Source of the DNA: Sisyra terminalis
Taxonomy: Eukaryota; Arthropoda; Insecta; Neuroptera; Sisyridae
Reading direction: 5' to 3'
DNA: 64,000 bases
NCBI GenBank assembly: GCA_958496175.1
Contig: OY292275.1
Span: 15,128,001 to 15,192,000 of the forward strand
In this document: positions 28,001-43,000 of the stretch, one piece after another
How positions within the stretch are numbered: position 1 is the first letter of the stretch
Layout of the letters: every line of letters starts with the position of its first letter
Notes under the pieces: model-generated
What the model saw: the letters and a program-made list of their open reading frames with translations, nothing else
What the model was told of the DNA's origin: nothing
Databases searched by the model: none
Made by a program: the position numbers and the translations under genes

Positions 28001-31000
28001 TTTAAGCCATAATTATTTTTAAATTGGTTTCAATTTTTAAATTTGCGGTTTTGAAACCTATGTGAGTTCTTGGAGGAATTTCTTCTCTGTTTTATATATC
28101 AAACTATGATTGTATATTTTTTTGAAAAATTTCAATATATTTGATGTTCACAAAAAAAAATGATAATTTTTTTCCCTTTTTTACAGCAAACCTACAATTC
28201 ACTTCTACGAATTCTAAAAAAATATTTTTAACGTTTCCTAGTCTTAAAAAGGTCCCTTATCAAATCAAATTTCGTCCCTTTTCTCCATTGTCTTACCTTT
28301 CTAGCTTCTTCGATAAACTGTTGTCCCGTTCCTTTCAGTTTACTGTACAGCGGCTTTATCGTCAGCCACTTTTCTTCCATTTTACTGATGCGATTGTCGC
28401 TTAGTCGATCTGGAGGATTATTAATAAGTTCCTGCAGGACGTCCATTTCAGATTCCAAATCATTGACTTGTTCATAGAACTTCGCATATAATGCGGCCAA
28501 ATCCAAACGTGATTCGAGCAAATTTTTCAAACGAACCCATCGTTCGTGTAACGTTTCTACTTTCTTGTCAACATCTGTGCGTTGTTGATCGTCTAAGTAT
28601 TCCAAAATCGGCGGCAACGTTAACAGCAAAGAGTTGATTTCTGTTCCTTTCAGCTACAAAATAAAATAATTAATTTAATCATTTATTTCATAATGGTAAA
28701 TTCGTTAAAGATATAGGAAGGTATAGGAATTTTGCCCATTTTCTCGAATGAGAATCCTTGAACGAATATTAACTTTAATCTCTACAAAACTCTTATATCC
28801 TATGAGACTTTTTCCCAAATTTAACTTTGTAGTAGTTTTCAGACTATACGGAATCTATTTGGCAGAATTTATTTTGCCTGGACCCTATAAATTCATGAGG
28901 GTGCTAAATATCTGTTCAATATTTTTTTTTTTTAATTTCCCTCCAGTATGTAATGATTTTCAAAATAAAAAGTTTACAATTTGTAAAAATAACTATCAAC
29001 GAGTTATGGGTAAAAATATGTTTTTCTTTAAGAAAATTGTTGCTTATCTTTATAATTTAGTTTAATAATAATCGAAATGAAAGCTTAAAATATGCGTTTA
29101 TTTGAACATAACAGGTTACGTAAATAGTATAAGTAAGTTATGTGATTTCAATAAGGAATTCCAATTATACGTACTTGAATGTCTGTTAAGAGTTGATTGT
29201 GAATTCCTAAGAAATCTTCTGCCATTGGCAAAGAGCTTCCCATATCTTGATGACCTTGCAAAAACGATTCTGCAATTCCACCCAACCATCGATGAATTTC
29301 GGACTCCTTTTCCATAAAATTAGTGAGAGCTTCATAAATTCGGCGATTTTCTTCTTTGTGAGCCACACATAAACTTTCAAGGAAAATCCTCTTGTTCTCC
29401 AAATCTTCAACGACGTGCTTGACACTTTCGGTCCCTTTACTTCGGCCGGTGGCCTCCAACAATGCGTGGCCCTCCCGTAGAGGTTCCTCAGTTATTTCGT
29501 TGAGCATTTCCACGGCTTGGCCGTGCAACTGAGCTAGTTGCGGCGACATTGGTGGCAACTCATTGGTTGTTAATTGGATTTCTAACTGATCCAATTTTGT
29601 CTGAGCCTGAAATGTAAATTATCGATCAGCCGATTTGCATATATTGTGTGGAGAAAACCGGCAATTACCGTTTGGGCGGATCGGAAGAATGCAATCGCCC
29701 GTGAGAGAATCGCGTCCCGCATTTCCAGATCGGCCATATAATCGGTGCTTGATTCCAGAACAGTATACGCTTGAGCGGTCGCCGGTTCGCCGGCAAAACA
29801 TCCGCTCGAAACTAATTGTTCGGTCGCTTTCGTTATTTTAATCGCTCGTTCCTGCAAATCCTTCGCCTCCGGGTGCAATTTACGATTTTCATGCAATAAA
29901 AGTTCGGCACTGGCGGATGAATCACCTATTTTATAATCAAGCAAAAAAAAATTGTAATCAATTAACCTTCGGTTTTTATCACATGAATATTAATTGTAGA
30001 ATGCAAGTCAAGGTGAATCGATTTTACCTAATTGATCGCTGTTTCTGAGAGTTTCGCGACGTTCGTTTAAAATTTCTTCCAATTCACGTAAATCGTTCGC
30101 TAGCAAAGCTAAAGCCAAGCACTGTTCCAGCTGAGTTTTTCGGGTCTGCCATGAAATTTCCAATAATTTTCTTCGGTCGTGCAATGCTTCTAACCATCGT
30201 TCCACTTGAGCTATCGCTAGAAAATTTAAGAGAATTACGGCATTAATAAAAGAGAAAGATTAAAGATGTTGTGGTTAGTTGACAAATATTTGAGAAATAT
30301 TTCGATTTTAATATTCTTTTCCAGAATTCTCACCCATGCTTAGGGATGCAAACGATATATTGGTTTATTCAAATATCAATCTACTCGAAGAGTAGAGAGT
30401 TGTGAATAGATAGAAACTATGTTTTAAATCAGAAACAGTACTAAAAACTACCAGAAAGTCAAAATCACAAAAATTGTTTGGGTATCAAGCTACAAAGAGG
30501 GTCACTGGAAGATCGAAAAACTAATTAAAAAGAAACATATTTAAACATTTATTCGCTTTTTTTAATTAATTTAATTTTTAAGTAATATTGTAATATATCT
30601 TTTTAAGTTTATATTATTGATTTGATTAATTTTTATTAACTATACTATTTTTATGTAAATTTTATAGTTCTTCTGGTTCCATGAATAGGTGTAACGCACA
30701 TCTATAGAAATTCTACCAGAAATAAAAGAATAAATAAATATTATAATATGAAAAAAGAACTTTATTTGTACAAGGAGAGTACAATGGGTTAAAGACCAGG
30801 ATTTACTCCTAACAACAGCACAGATAGGATAAAAATAATACAGAGGTGTAAAAATTATTAGACTCAAAAGAAGATTTTTACTTTCTTCCAGCAATGTATC
30901 GCCCAGACTGTAAAACATCCAACATCAGTTATGGTTTGGAGCTGCATGTCAGCAAAGGGTGCCGGTAGGATATACATTGTGGAAGGTATTATAAAGCAAG

Positions 31001-34000
31001 ACCAATATATACAAGTCTTGGAAACGAGGTTATGGCCTCAAACTAAAGAGTGGTTTCCGGAAGAAAATTTTATCTTTATGCAGAATGGTGCTCCTTGTCA
31101 TAAAGCTAAAAAAGTTATGGATTTCCTCCAAAATTCTAACATCTTCTAACATTGATGTGCCTTCTTGGCCAGAAAATAGTCCTGATGCTAATCCCATAGA
31201 AAATTTTTGGGCCATTGTGAAGAAAAAATTAAACTATTACAACACAGGTGGATCTGATTACCGAACTTATTAAGATTTGGCATCATAATAAAATATAAAT
31301 GAAAAAAATAGTGTAGAACATGCGAGGATAGGAAAAATAAATTATAAACAATAAAGGGTACCACACAAAATATTAGATGAGTGAAATTATTGTATTTTTT
31401 AAATTTATGACATTTAAAAACCAAAATGTGATTTTTTCTTCTTGAGTTGTCTTGAGTCTATTAATTTTCACACCTCTGTAACGAGAATAAGATCGAAAAA
31501 TCATTTTAGGCGTATTAAAACAGCTACATTGTAGTAATCAAGAAAGGTAGGGCACCTTAACTATGGTCTGCAGTATCAAATAATTAAAAAACAAACAAAT
31601 ATTCTGTTTATAGACGTACTAAAGAAAACAGGAACATTCCCAGTGAGGATCCAATTCCTGACTAATAGCCACCATAGGAGTGATTTGGTTAAAAGAACAA
31701 TACAATTTTTGAGGAACAAAAGTCAAAAATAGATATGGATTTAGAAATATAAATATATAAAAATTCTTGAATAAGTAATTTTTATGAATTTTTGTATGCA
31801 TAAGGTTTTTAATATGTTTAATATTCTTAGAGGTATGAATCTAAATATGTAAAACTAGCTGATCCCCGCAACTTCGTCTGCGTAACGTAAGTGTAGATTA
31901 TGTTTTCTTTTCAAATTTGCCATTTGTAGTGGTAAATGAAAATTTTTATTTTTCTTATGTCTTTTACGAAAAACATAATCATGCTTAAAAACACTATTTC
32001 GTCAACTTGAAAAAGACACATTTAATAAACTGTTGCAAAGAATAAAATTGTTCTATGTAATAATAAATTAATTTTCAAAAAATATTTATAAATATCTAAA
32101 AAGAGTATGCCTATTGCGTATAGCTACGGTAGGTATACCTACCGTAGACCAAATAATCTGTAAATCAATCAGCATCTAGACATAAATAAAAAAAATCGCC
32201 AAGTTCAATAAAGTTGGTCTTCATTATAAGTAAAATGGGGTGACCATGCGACATTTTTCAAATACCTTACATTTTTAAACTTGTGATATCTTTCAAATGG
32301 AATGTTCAAATTAAATAACTCAAAAAGTTATATAATGGTATTAAAGCAAACTTAAATATGAAGTCATTTATTTTGATAAGGATTAATCCCAAAGTATAAA
32401 TAAGAGCTTTTATAGCGGTGGCATTTATATATATTTTTTAAAATGAAAAAACACTTATTGTGACATAACTATAATAGTTAGACATATGCTGTCGCTCTAT
32501 TTTTTGTATGATATGTTCTGCAAAATCGTACTACATTATTTTGTTCTATAACCTATAGTTTTCGCAGCGCACGTGATAAAATAATGTTTTTTGGTAATTT
32601 TTTCAGACCTTTGGTTACATTATTGGAGTTTTAGGATAGATCCCTAACTTTTTTGAAAATTTAATGTTCACCGGAAATAGTGTAGCTTCCCAACAGTGAA
32701 AGAATTTTTCAAATCGGCCAAGTAGTTTCGGAGCCTATTCAAAGCAAACAAACAATCAAATCTTTCCTCTTTATAATAATAGATAAAACGTATATATAAA
32801 AACACACTTAATTGGATTTAATCAGGCATAAGTATGGGTATTTCATTTAATCCTATAAATAATTAAAAATATAGCAATATTACCGTTGTCAATTAATTTT
32901 TGTAATTGTATTTTAGGTGGTACGAAGTTCACCGGGTCCTCTAGTGCAGAATGAACCAATTTTACGAATGTATTAGATTTTCAATGAATAATCTTGTTTA
33001 ATTTTCGAACTGTGTGAAATAAAACGTTAGTTATGGTCTAAATGATCTGGCAAGACCAGTTAAGAGTTGAATCCCCAATAATATCATATTAGGGATTTAC
33101 TAAAATTTAAGCAAATTAAGTAAATCAACAAGATATATGATTAACTTCGTTCTTTTGTGAAAGGGATACCAGAGGAAGCCAAAAATATCCGGTTATTGTT
33201 AAAGAACTTCATAAATACTTAAGTATTCTTAATAAAAGTACCAATAAAAATAACTAATATGATTGATTTTTCTTTCTTACTAAAAGTGTTTACGTAAAAC
33301 AATGCCCAGAAATAAAATAAGTGCTTAAAAATATCAGCTCATTCAATATTTGTCTATCATGAATAAAAAGACCACTCTTCATTTATTTCTTCAGCAGAAA
33401 ATCTGTTATCATCTTAAATGGTCATATAACCTACTACGACCCTTAAAACTGTATTTTTTGAATTGCAACAATCCAAAACAAAACGGTGACAACACGTAAG
33501 TTATTGTCCAAAATTTTGTCAACTTGTTCTTTGTTATATATCGCTGCAGCAAAACCTACCTTTTTTACAAGGAACTTTAATTCGATCCGGACGTGAATCC
33601 AACGTGCCTTCCACAGCCAGTTCTTTTAATTTGGCCAAAAGTTGATTGCCCTGTTGCAACGCAGCCATTAGTCCCTCCAAAACCGAGCGCCGTATATCGT
33701 GAATATTTGTCAGAAATCGTTTTACTGAATCAATTTCAACGGGAACAATCGTGTCGTTACAGGCCATTTCCAACGCGGCCACACGATCCATACATTCATT
33801 TGCACGTATATGATACTGGACGTTTAAATCCAAAATTTGTTTTCGATGCTCCAAGTGAAGATTCACATCTTTCCAAGCTTTCGCCAGCGAATCGGCCATG
33901 GCCGCGTATACCTCAGCTCGAGGCCGTTGGGTTGAGATCAGCTGATCCGCTTGCCGTAAAAGCTCCTCAACCGGACTTTGCTTATTCTGAAACAACAAAT

Positions 34001-37000
34001 TAAAACTTAAGATAATCACAAGAAAACCACACCTTCTAATTATTCTTATGTTAACAACTCAATTTATGAGCTCAAATTCGTTCCAATCTTTATTTACTAT
34101 CTCAAAACACAACAGTAATACAAACATCACTAATTTATGGAAATTAGAAATTGAGAGTCACGTATTAGTCGCGTTATTACTTAAAAATTCATGATGACAA
34201 GAATATTGTAATGACGATTTTTTCCATATTTATATGAGACAAGACCATGAAAAACACCCACGACAATCAATGCAAAAAAGTTTGTCTACTCCTTTGAAAA
34301 TGACTCTATTAAAAAGTCCATAATAATTTGTGGTTCCGAATATAGTTTTTGAAATAAAATTAAATTTGTTAATTTTTTTTAGTTGAATTCGAACTAGAAG
34401 ATAAGAACAGTTCTATTCACATTCAAATTGATTTCGAATACCATAAATGGAAATCATGTGTTTTTCGCACCTATCATAGAGCTATTTAAAACGATGATTG
34501 AAATTATTTATTAATATCTAAAGCAGATAAATACCAAAGGTCTTTCTATTCAGTTGATCCGATTACTCAATTCGTTAAGTTCTATAAATGGAGTAAACAT
34601 GCGGTATATTAAACGATATACCTACTCTTTAAAATTCTTGCAGTAATACTTCAAAAATCATTAGTACATTTTTTTTTTGTATCCAAATATATTGGAAACT
34701 TGTATTACTGCTAATACTACATACACTATAAGCGTTTTTTAATTTGAAAAGAACGACTTATTTAAGGGGGGAAGCTGGTCTAGAATTTTGAAGAAACCGA
34801 TTTTTTTTTGTCTTAAAAGGTACTTTAGGGTCTTAAAAATAACATACCAAAGGATGGTTGCCGGCAAAACTGTCTAAATGCCCAAGCTTTCGCAGATTAA
34901 AGGTATATACGCATTTAATATGATTTTATAGTACGTAAAACTTTAAACGCGTTTTTCTCGAAATCTCTTTTTTTGAACTGGCCGAAGACATAACTCGAGC
35001 AAATCTTCACCGATCTATACAAAATAGTACATTCGAAATACCTTTCTCCGGAGACGTACGTAGGATTTTTTTTATATTGCATAGTTTTTTTTTAATCTAC
35101 AATTTTGTCGTTTTTTTATAGTGAAGATTTTAATGTTTTGTTCAAACGTGCACCATTTCTCGAAAAAACAAAATATCAAAAAAATCCTACGTACGTCTCT
35201 TGCTGTTGTTATATAGAAACTAAAAATTTTCGGGATTTTGTTCCGGGACCTAAATTAAGGAGGTTACATCTTCGGCCATGGACCCGTCTAAAAAATGAGG
35301 CGCCTTCGAAGAAATGCTTGACAGCCGCCATTTTGAATTTAATTGACACGAAAAAATTTGTATTTGTATATTAAAACCTAAATTATAAAACCTCTTTCAC
35401 AGATTTTTGATTGATCTTTTTGTTGAGTCACAAAAAATTCATTAATTATGCCCATTTTTTCACGCTCTAGGCCAGCTTCCCCCCTTAACAATAAAAGACT
35501 TTTTCTATTTAATGTTGATTTTTGAGATAACGTTTTGCTATTGGGAAAATTTTGTTCATCAGCAAGATAAATTATTTGATAGGAAAATTGGAGCTTCAAC
35601 TTAAGAAGCAGTCGCTAAAGAGCTACAGGTATTAGAATGTAGCCTTATTATGGTAAATGGAAAACCTGGATTCTAAGAAAATAAAAAAAGGAAATTTCTG
35701 GAGAGTTGTGAATATGATACTGACTAGGAATGGAGAAAATTAAATGTATTGGGTGTATTGGGTGTTAAACGTGGAAGTATTGAGAAAAGTTAACGAAGAA
35801 AAAACTGTCATCGATGTGGTGGGAAGAAGAAAAGTTTACTAGAAGGAAAAGGATTCCTACTTTATATTGTAGATAAAAAACTACATGAACCCAAAGAAAA
35901 AGCAAGAAGAAAATTTTATGAGAGTGTAGCGTTATACTGGTAGATAAGAAACTTGGACTCTAAGAAAACAAGAAAGGAAATATCTGAAGAGCTTTGAATG
36001 TGATGCTGGAAAAGAATGGAGAAAATTAAATGGACGGATTGGGTCATGGTGGAAGTATTGAGAAAAGCTAACGAAGAAAAAACTATCATCAATGAGGAGA
36101 GAAGAAGAAAATGTAACTAGAAAGGAAAAGGATTCATACTTGATGTTGTAGATGGAAAGCTACATGAGTCTAAAGAAAAAGAAAGGAAACGGGTTCTATC
36201 CTGGGCATTTTTAAAAAAGAAATGAACGATATCAATAAAAATAATCTTGCCAGGGGGAGACAACGCTAATGAAAAGAATTCAACCATGAGGGAAACTAAA
36301 TCTTGTCCTCAGGCAGAAAACAGAAGAAAAAAAAATAAATCTAGTCAACATAAAATTGGTGACAATTCCATATGCGCGTAGTTTGAAAATTGGCTGCTGA
36401 TTTCCTTAAAAACAAACTATAAGTCACCATAGTGGCATTTACTCTCCAGAGGTTGAAAATTGAGGGTTCAAGCTAGTATTTACAAACATTTTTGGATCCA
36501 TTTCACGCCTTTTATAATGAAAACTTTTAAGAACAACAAAATTTAACACCTAAAGCAATCTTGGATTCGTCTTTTATTTTCAATAGCATGCGAATAAGAA
36601 ACCATCATCGTAAACTCGCAAATCGTACATCTATTAAAAAAATATTTTAAATTTAAACTAGATTAGATTTAAATTTTTTTCTTAGGTATATAGTATGGAA
36701 CAATTTTGCCTATCTAATTACCATATATTTTCATACCAAAATAGATAATGATACATTTTGATGTGATTTACTAATGTCTGAATTAATTATGTCTTCCATT
36801 TGAATATAATTGATTGCGACTTAACGGTGTAATTAATTAATCACCAACAAATTATTTGGACATTAACATCATTTGTGTTTCTTAAGTCAAATAAATTACA
36901 GATCAGTAAAAAATTTAAATACTAATTATACACTTACAAATTTTATCAGAATACTATCGTGATTATATTAAATGCCTTGAGCAACAATTAATTAACGTAC

Positions 37001-40000
37001 TTCCCCTGGCGTTTAAAATATTTTTAAATTGTATCTTATTAAAATAAAAACACCTCACTTATATAATTTCAACTAATTTTTCTGAAAAAAAATCTTATCA
37101 TCATTGGCTTTAATGATCAAAAACGTATGAAATTTTCTCAATTACTAAAAAATTATTTAAAGATTTTAATTTATTAAATTATCTTTGTAAGTTGTGGAAC
37201 TGTATTTTAAGTTAAATAATTCTTTGCGATACCAAAGAAATCATCTGCTAATGTAATTCTTAATTACTTAAGTGAGAGGTAAGTAAATATTACTTAGTGA
37301 ATGAATAAATGGTAGAATAACTATGTACTAATGACAGATGCAAATATTTTCTCAGATTCTGAGGTAACAAGATGCTTTGCGTCTAAGTTACAGAAGTTAT
37401 TTATCATGAAGAAGTTCCAGAGCCACAATGAAGTAATTATCACATTTAAATAGAGATGAATAAACCGAACTTATGAGAACACGAAGTAAAACAAGCTAGT
37501 AAGATTTTTGAGTAAAACCTTTAAATTGTCTAATATTTTATTGGAAATAATTCTTGTCCATTTAAAAGAGGGTAGTAAATGGAAAATATATTTTGGAAAA
37601 AATTTTTAAAAGAAGGCAACTGTCTAACAAAGAATAAAGCTTTTTCTGGAATTTCTGATTTGACCAGAAGAGAAAAGTTTTGAAGGAATAATATATTTGG
37701 CACAAGTGTACTTTAGCACACCCACAATCTGGCAACGTTGCTTTTTCGACTTTGTTTTTAATTTAATTCGCGATATTTTTGTTAATTCAATTCTAATATG
37801 GTGTAATTCTCTCTTTGGTAGCTAAATTTTCATTATGGACCGATTTAATCGCGAATTAAATTAAAAACAAAGTCGAAAATGCAACATTCCCAGATTGTGA
37901 GTGTGCTTAAGTACACATGAGCAATTTATTTTATTGAAGTAGTGCTTATTCGTTAAAGATTATAAAATTATAAAAAGATTATTATAAAAAGATTATAAAA
38001 CTTAAAGAAAATAATTCCAGGTATACAAATATTAATTTCACATTGTTTTTGCTACCTTTTTTTTAATAAATTTTCCGGGGAATATTTTTCCATAAGTAGC
38101 TATAAACTTAATGTACACAATATGTTCATTAACTATAAGCTATGATCATCTAGTTTTTACGGGTAGTAGGTTTAAAGCAATGCACTAATATCTGCTGACA
38201 GCATACACATTTCAACATATTTCAATGTAAGAAGTTATTAGCCAATGAGATTGTTTGGTTTAAAGATGTTCAATTGTTTTGATTATTGAAATTTTGAAAA
38301 TTTAAATAAAGCACTCCCACACTTAAAACACACTTAATACCAATGCACGTATACGTAAAGGAAATGATTTGTACACTGACGTCATTCGGGGGCTATCGAT
38401 ACACGAATTATATATAATAAAAGCTTTGTTTTAATATTTTAAAATAGACAGAAAAAACTTAAAAATCAGTTTGTTTAGTTGGAAAAAAATATTTCTTTAA
38501 AATTAACGGTAAATGAAATAATTAATTAAAAATATTATTACTATTAAGTGCAATAATAAAATTATAAAAGATTGCAATAATGAGTTTTGAATTTGTCAAT
38601 TGTCATGCAATAATGTTGTGGGAAATTTTAGGAAATAATTTCAAAATTTAACATTGTTATGGATCATTTATTATACCTGTATATTCCATTAGTCTATCTC
38701 AGTACATTTCTAGGGAATTTAGCAGTCAAAGATATTTGGGATGTCCAGGAATTTCATTGACTCAAGGGAAAAGTCCGAAAATTTTAAAACTTTTTCATAT
38801 TTCAAATAATATTTAGATTGCAAAGGAGGTAAGCGTTCTTGTAAGTAAGCCAATTTTATCAAGAACCTGTATACACAATAATAAATGCAATAGAGTACCT
38901 ATATAAAAAACATTATTAAATTGTTTGATTTTTTTCCACATTCCTTTGGAGCAAAATTTATTAATTTTATTTTATAAGTCTCTAGTTGATAAGTTTTTGT
39001 AAATAAGGCCGTAGAAAAACTAATATTATTTTGGAAAGGCAAAGTAAACTAAAACAATTTTTTTCTGTGGAAAACTGGTAAAATTAATAATTAACTTTTT
39101 AAATAACGAGTTTATACTATTGTAATATTTCAATTTATTCTTTCTAATAAGTACTTTACCATATTTCTAGCATATTTATTACTTTCAATAACCGGCTTCC
39201 AGATTTAATTTGAAATTTGCCTCAAAATGTCTGCTAATGATTATAATTCATAATTCGTATAAAAATTAACCAAAAATTGCCCTTTACCATAATTTATAAT
39301 ACCCTACTTATAATAGACATAACTTAATGAATAAAAATATAGCATTTTTGTAGTGATGTTTTCGTGTCCAATATTTTCTTTTAATTTTAACTTAACTTTT
39401 TAAGACCTATCACTTAAGCTTGCTAGTAAAATGCATTTTAAGTAATGGTTATGGGCTCAAAAAAAAAGGTTTTAATACATTAGCTTTGCGAGTAATCGCA
39501 TACTTACTAATAAGAAATATAAATGTAGACATCCTCTAATGTTTATTGTTTACTTAACCCGATAGTAATTCACATCCCATGGACCGATAAGTTTTTAAAT
39601 AGTTTATAAATACAAATACTTTTTTCATAAAAAGATAAAAAAATTATTTTGTCAATATTTCAAACTACTAACTTGCTTGCACTGCTAATTATACATGTTT
39701 TTGTATTCTATATCATTGGTTGAAAAAGTACCAAAAATCCTATATTTTTAGCAGCAAATTTTTAAAGCTTTAAAAGCATTTAAAGCTAAATTTCAAAATT
39801 AAACCTATTTTTGTAGCACAATTAAAAAATGGACCAATTTATCTCTTTTCTCAAAATAAATCCCTACTAAATTTCTTGTGATCTCATTGTTATGATACTG
39901 CTGAACACAACAAATAAATTGAATCATCATTTTTACATTACAACTATAATATTTCGACAACTTGGTTACAAATGAAAGATAAGTAAACATTTAAAATGAA

Positions 40001-43000
40001 ATGGTCTTTTGCAATTAGTTAATTGAATGTTCAAATTACCTATTTTTACAATTTTTGTACAGAAAACCATTTCTTCGCAACTGAATCAGTAACTTTTTAA
40101 TCTGTGGTAACAGTACTCATCTTTATTTTGCAGTGTAAACATCGATATTTCTTTTTTGGATAACAATTATTTTTTTTACAAAAAAAGTAAGTTTTTTTTT
40201 ACTTTTGAAATTTTTGCCAAAGAGCTTATATACTTTAAAAAAAGGCTAAAATATATTAAAAAAAGGCTTAGGCAACAAAACTTGTATCAATAAAATATTT
40301 TTCTTCTACAATTACCTGAGTGGTATAAGCCAGGGAAGCTTTATTTTAAATCGCTATTTTTTTCTTTTTAATCTATGCCTTTGAATTTATTATGTAAAGT
40401 TTTGATAACAATGTAAAAAGAATGTGGGTTTCTTATTTTCTGACAAACTTAAAAGAAAGTGAATAAATCCTTTTTAAATGAATTCCTTTACATTACATTA
40501 ATCGCATTAAAATAATGCTATTACATCAATGATGTCATAGTAAATATTAATCACGAAATAGAATGTAAGTTCTAGGGAAGAAATCGAAGAAATTATTGAC
40601 GTATGTTAAGTAGGACAAGGTGTAAAGTCTTGCATTTATTCCAAACCGAGATCAATTGATCAATTCGATCTATTGATCGACGAATCGTGTCTACATTTTT
40701 ATCATATTTGTTCTTTTCTTGACCAATGAACTCCACATGTGAACGATTTGTGAAGGTCTCTTCGAATAATTAAAATCATTTGAAAAATGCCCGTTAGAAA
40801 TCAATACAAACGTTTAACTCTTGCCATACAAAATTTGATTTTAGATCTAAAAATAAATCCAATAAATTTTATGACAGCACTTGCTCTATTTTATTGTAAA
40901 CATTTAAAGGAACAGACATGAAACAAGAACATTATGAAAAGTAAAATTAAATATCCGGAAGATATAGCAAAACTGTTGTCGTACTTACTTGCAATTGAAG
41001 CAAGACTTCATCGTGAGCTTTTTGAAGTTCAACAGCCTCAGCTAATGTATCGCCTAATAACGTCAATTCTGGTTCAACTTCTAGTATTTTCAGCTGTATC
41101 CAATCGCCACTCTGAAAGAAAAAGAAATGATGTAAATATCCCGAAATAGATGTTCAATTAAAAAGTAAATCATAATATCGAGTTTCAGTAAGAATAATTT
41201 TCAATCACGCAATCTCAAAACAAACTAGCGGCTACTAAACGAAATGGATAAAATTTATGTTTTAAAAGATTTTTGCTTATAAATATACATAAATTTGGCA
41301 TTTTTATATTTAGAACTGACATAATTTTTATTTTCAAAGTCAAGGTTCATTTTTTGGCACCTGCTTGTATATATTTCAAGGTGGGTATAACTTTAAAAGC
41401 ATGAAAGAACTAGTCGTATGCAATAACGGTAGTGCTTTTATGATAAAATGTATAAAATCATCAGTGTGTAATAAATGTGAAAATAAAATTGTCAGAAATT
41501 TGATTTAAGACTTTATATTTTATTTTAATTTTAAAGTAATTGTAAACTTACAAATGATTAATCCTCCTACCTACCTACAAATGTATTAGTATCATCATAT
41601 CGTAAATTTATATTTGCACAGGATTGCTTCAATCAATGATTTCAATAAACTAAAAAAGTATTTTATTGCAGTTAAACTTTAGCTCAGATAATTAGTAATA
41701 GCTAATACCTAATACAGTGGTTCTTAAACTTGTTGGAAGTTCCAGTTCTTTACCAGTTTCAAATGCGCATTTACTGAACCCTTAAATGGAAAACTAGGTA
41801 TGATTTTTAATGTGAACTATATGATTTTTTTTAAATTCAAAATATAGGTATATTCAAAATATAGGTTTGGAACCGTTTCGGAATAAATTTGGAATAATCG
41901 GCTTCTTTGTAAAGTCTGATTTTTGCAGTGTTGCTAAATGTTTCATTTTTTTTGTGGGGATCATTTATGGGAGGATGAATGACTTAGTTGTATAAAAGAA
42001 TTTTCGACTCTAAATTTTGTCATTCAAGTCCATTTTCCATGGATGGGGCGAAAAAGTGCCACAAATTTTGATACGGATTAATCCTTAACATCAATTTGAA
42101 CCGCTTCTGAAGGACGTATGCAATTCGATAAATATAGCACAGTATATTATAGTTTTTTTGGTACTTAAGACAATGATAAATAAACAATCGTACCGCAGGT
42201 TACCACCATGATGCGGAATTTAGCCTTACCGGTAGTTCAATTATCAATAGTAAAAAGCTCAAAAATAATATAAACAAAAGAATAATATGGCAAAATCCAA
42301 ATGATAAAACCATATTGTACATTTAAGGTAATTATTTACTGAAAATATTATATTGATTCAATGTTGGATAAGTCAACAAAAAGAATTTCCTTGATTTTTA
42401 AACTGAAGTTTTCGTTACTATTTTTGTAATTTCGATGCTATTTTGGGCACTGCAAGTAATAACAAAGTGTTGACAAATTGAGGAAAGGATAGGGATCGTA
42501 ACAGAAAAGGTGCTTAAAAGTGAAAAAGAAGAATTTTCCATCTTATGCATTACTTAACATCTTAATATATAAAGCCTTTGTTTTATTTTATCCTTTAAAG
42601 AATTACATTTTCCTTCCTATTCCTTTTCTGTTCCTTTTTTTCCCAGATCATATATTTACTATAGCTACTTTTCTTATGCAAGAAAACATTTTTTTCTATT
42701 TACTATCTAAACACTGGTTTTGGGAAGTAAAAGATTTTAGTTTCTTAGAACCTATATCTTTCCTTCTATAATTTTTCCTTTATACTATCTAAATACCGGT
42801 TATGGAAGGAAAAGATTATAGTTTCTTAGAATCAATAACTTTCCTTTTATAGTACTTAAAAATTTATAGAAAATTTTTTGTGTTATGTATTTCACCAGCG
42901 AATGCATAAATATTTTTTAACCATTAACATTTGTTTGTGATTTTACTATTGTTTCTTTAGTATAGAAGGCTGAATATTTATTTCTCATTTGATGAATATT

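Larger units (their letters stand above)
24047..28296 (-). other. 4.25-kb intron with several foldback repeats
   Basis: It contains a large imperfect inverted repeat (about 24995-25546), a near-perfect hairpin (26721-26858), one copy of the 27.0/38.3-kb repeat pair and a solo hammerhead-like motif (27425-27463). Because it is transcribed as intron, the inverted repeats would fold into long double-stranded RNA. No exon was found inside. Confidence 0.6.
30217..33559 (-). other. 3.3-kb intron with Tc1 and LINE-tail remnants
   Basis: It carries a deleted Tc1/mariner element (30839-31480) and a retroelement 3' region (about 31855-32790). The remaining parts are AT-rich without visible features. 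Confidence 0.6.
33987..40988 (-). other. 7.0-kb intron with several repeats
   Basis: It holds a TTAA-target element (34766-35484), two tandem reverse-transcriptase relics (35640-36190), a foldback MITE (37701-37920) and a repeat copy with a TGACGTCA palindrome (38170-38500). I saw no coding exon in it. Confidence 0.6.

Noticed and set aside
38371..38420. A host promoter at the TGACGTCA/TATCGATA cluster
   Set aside because: The surrounding 300 bp is repeated elsewhere in the window, so it is first of all part of a dispersed element.
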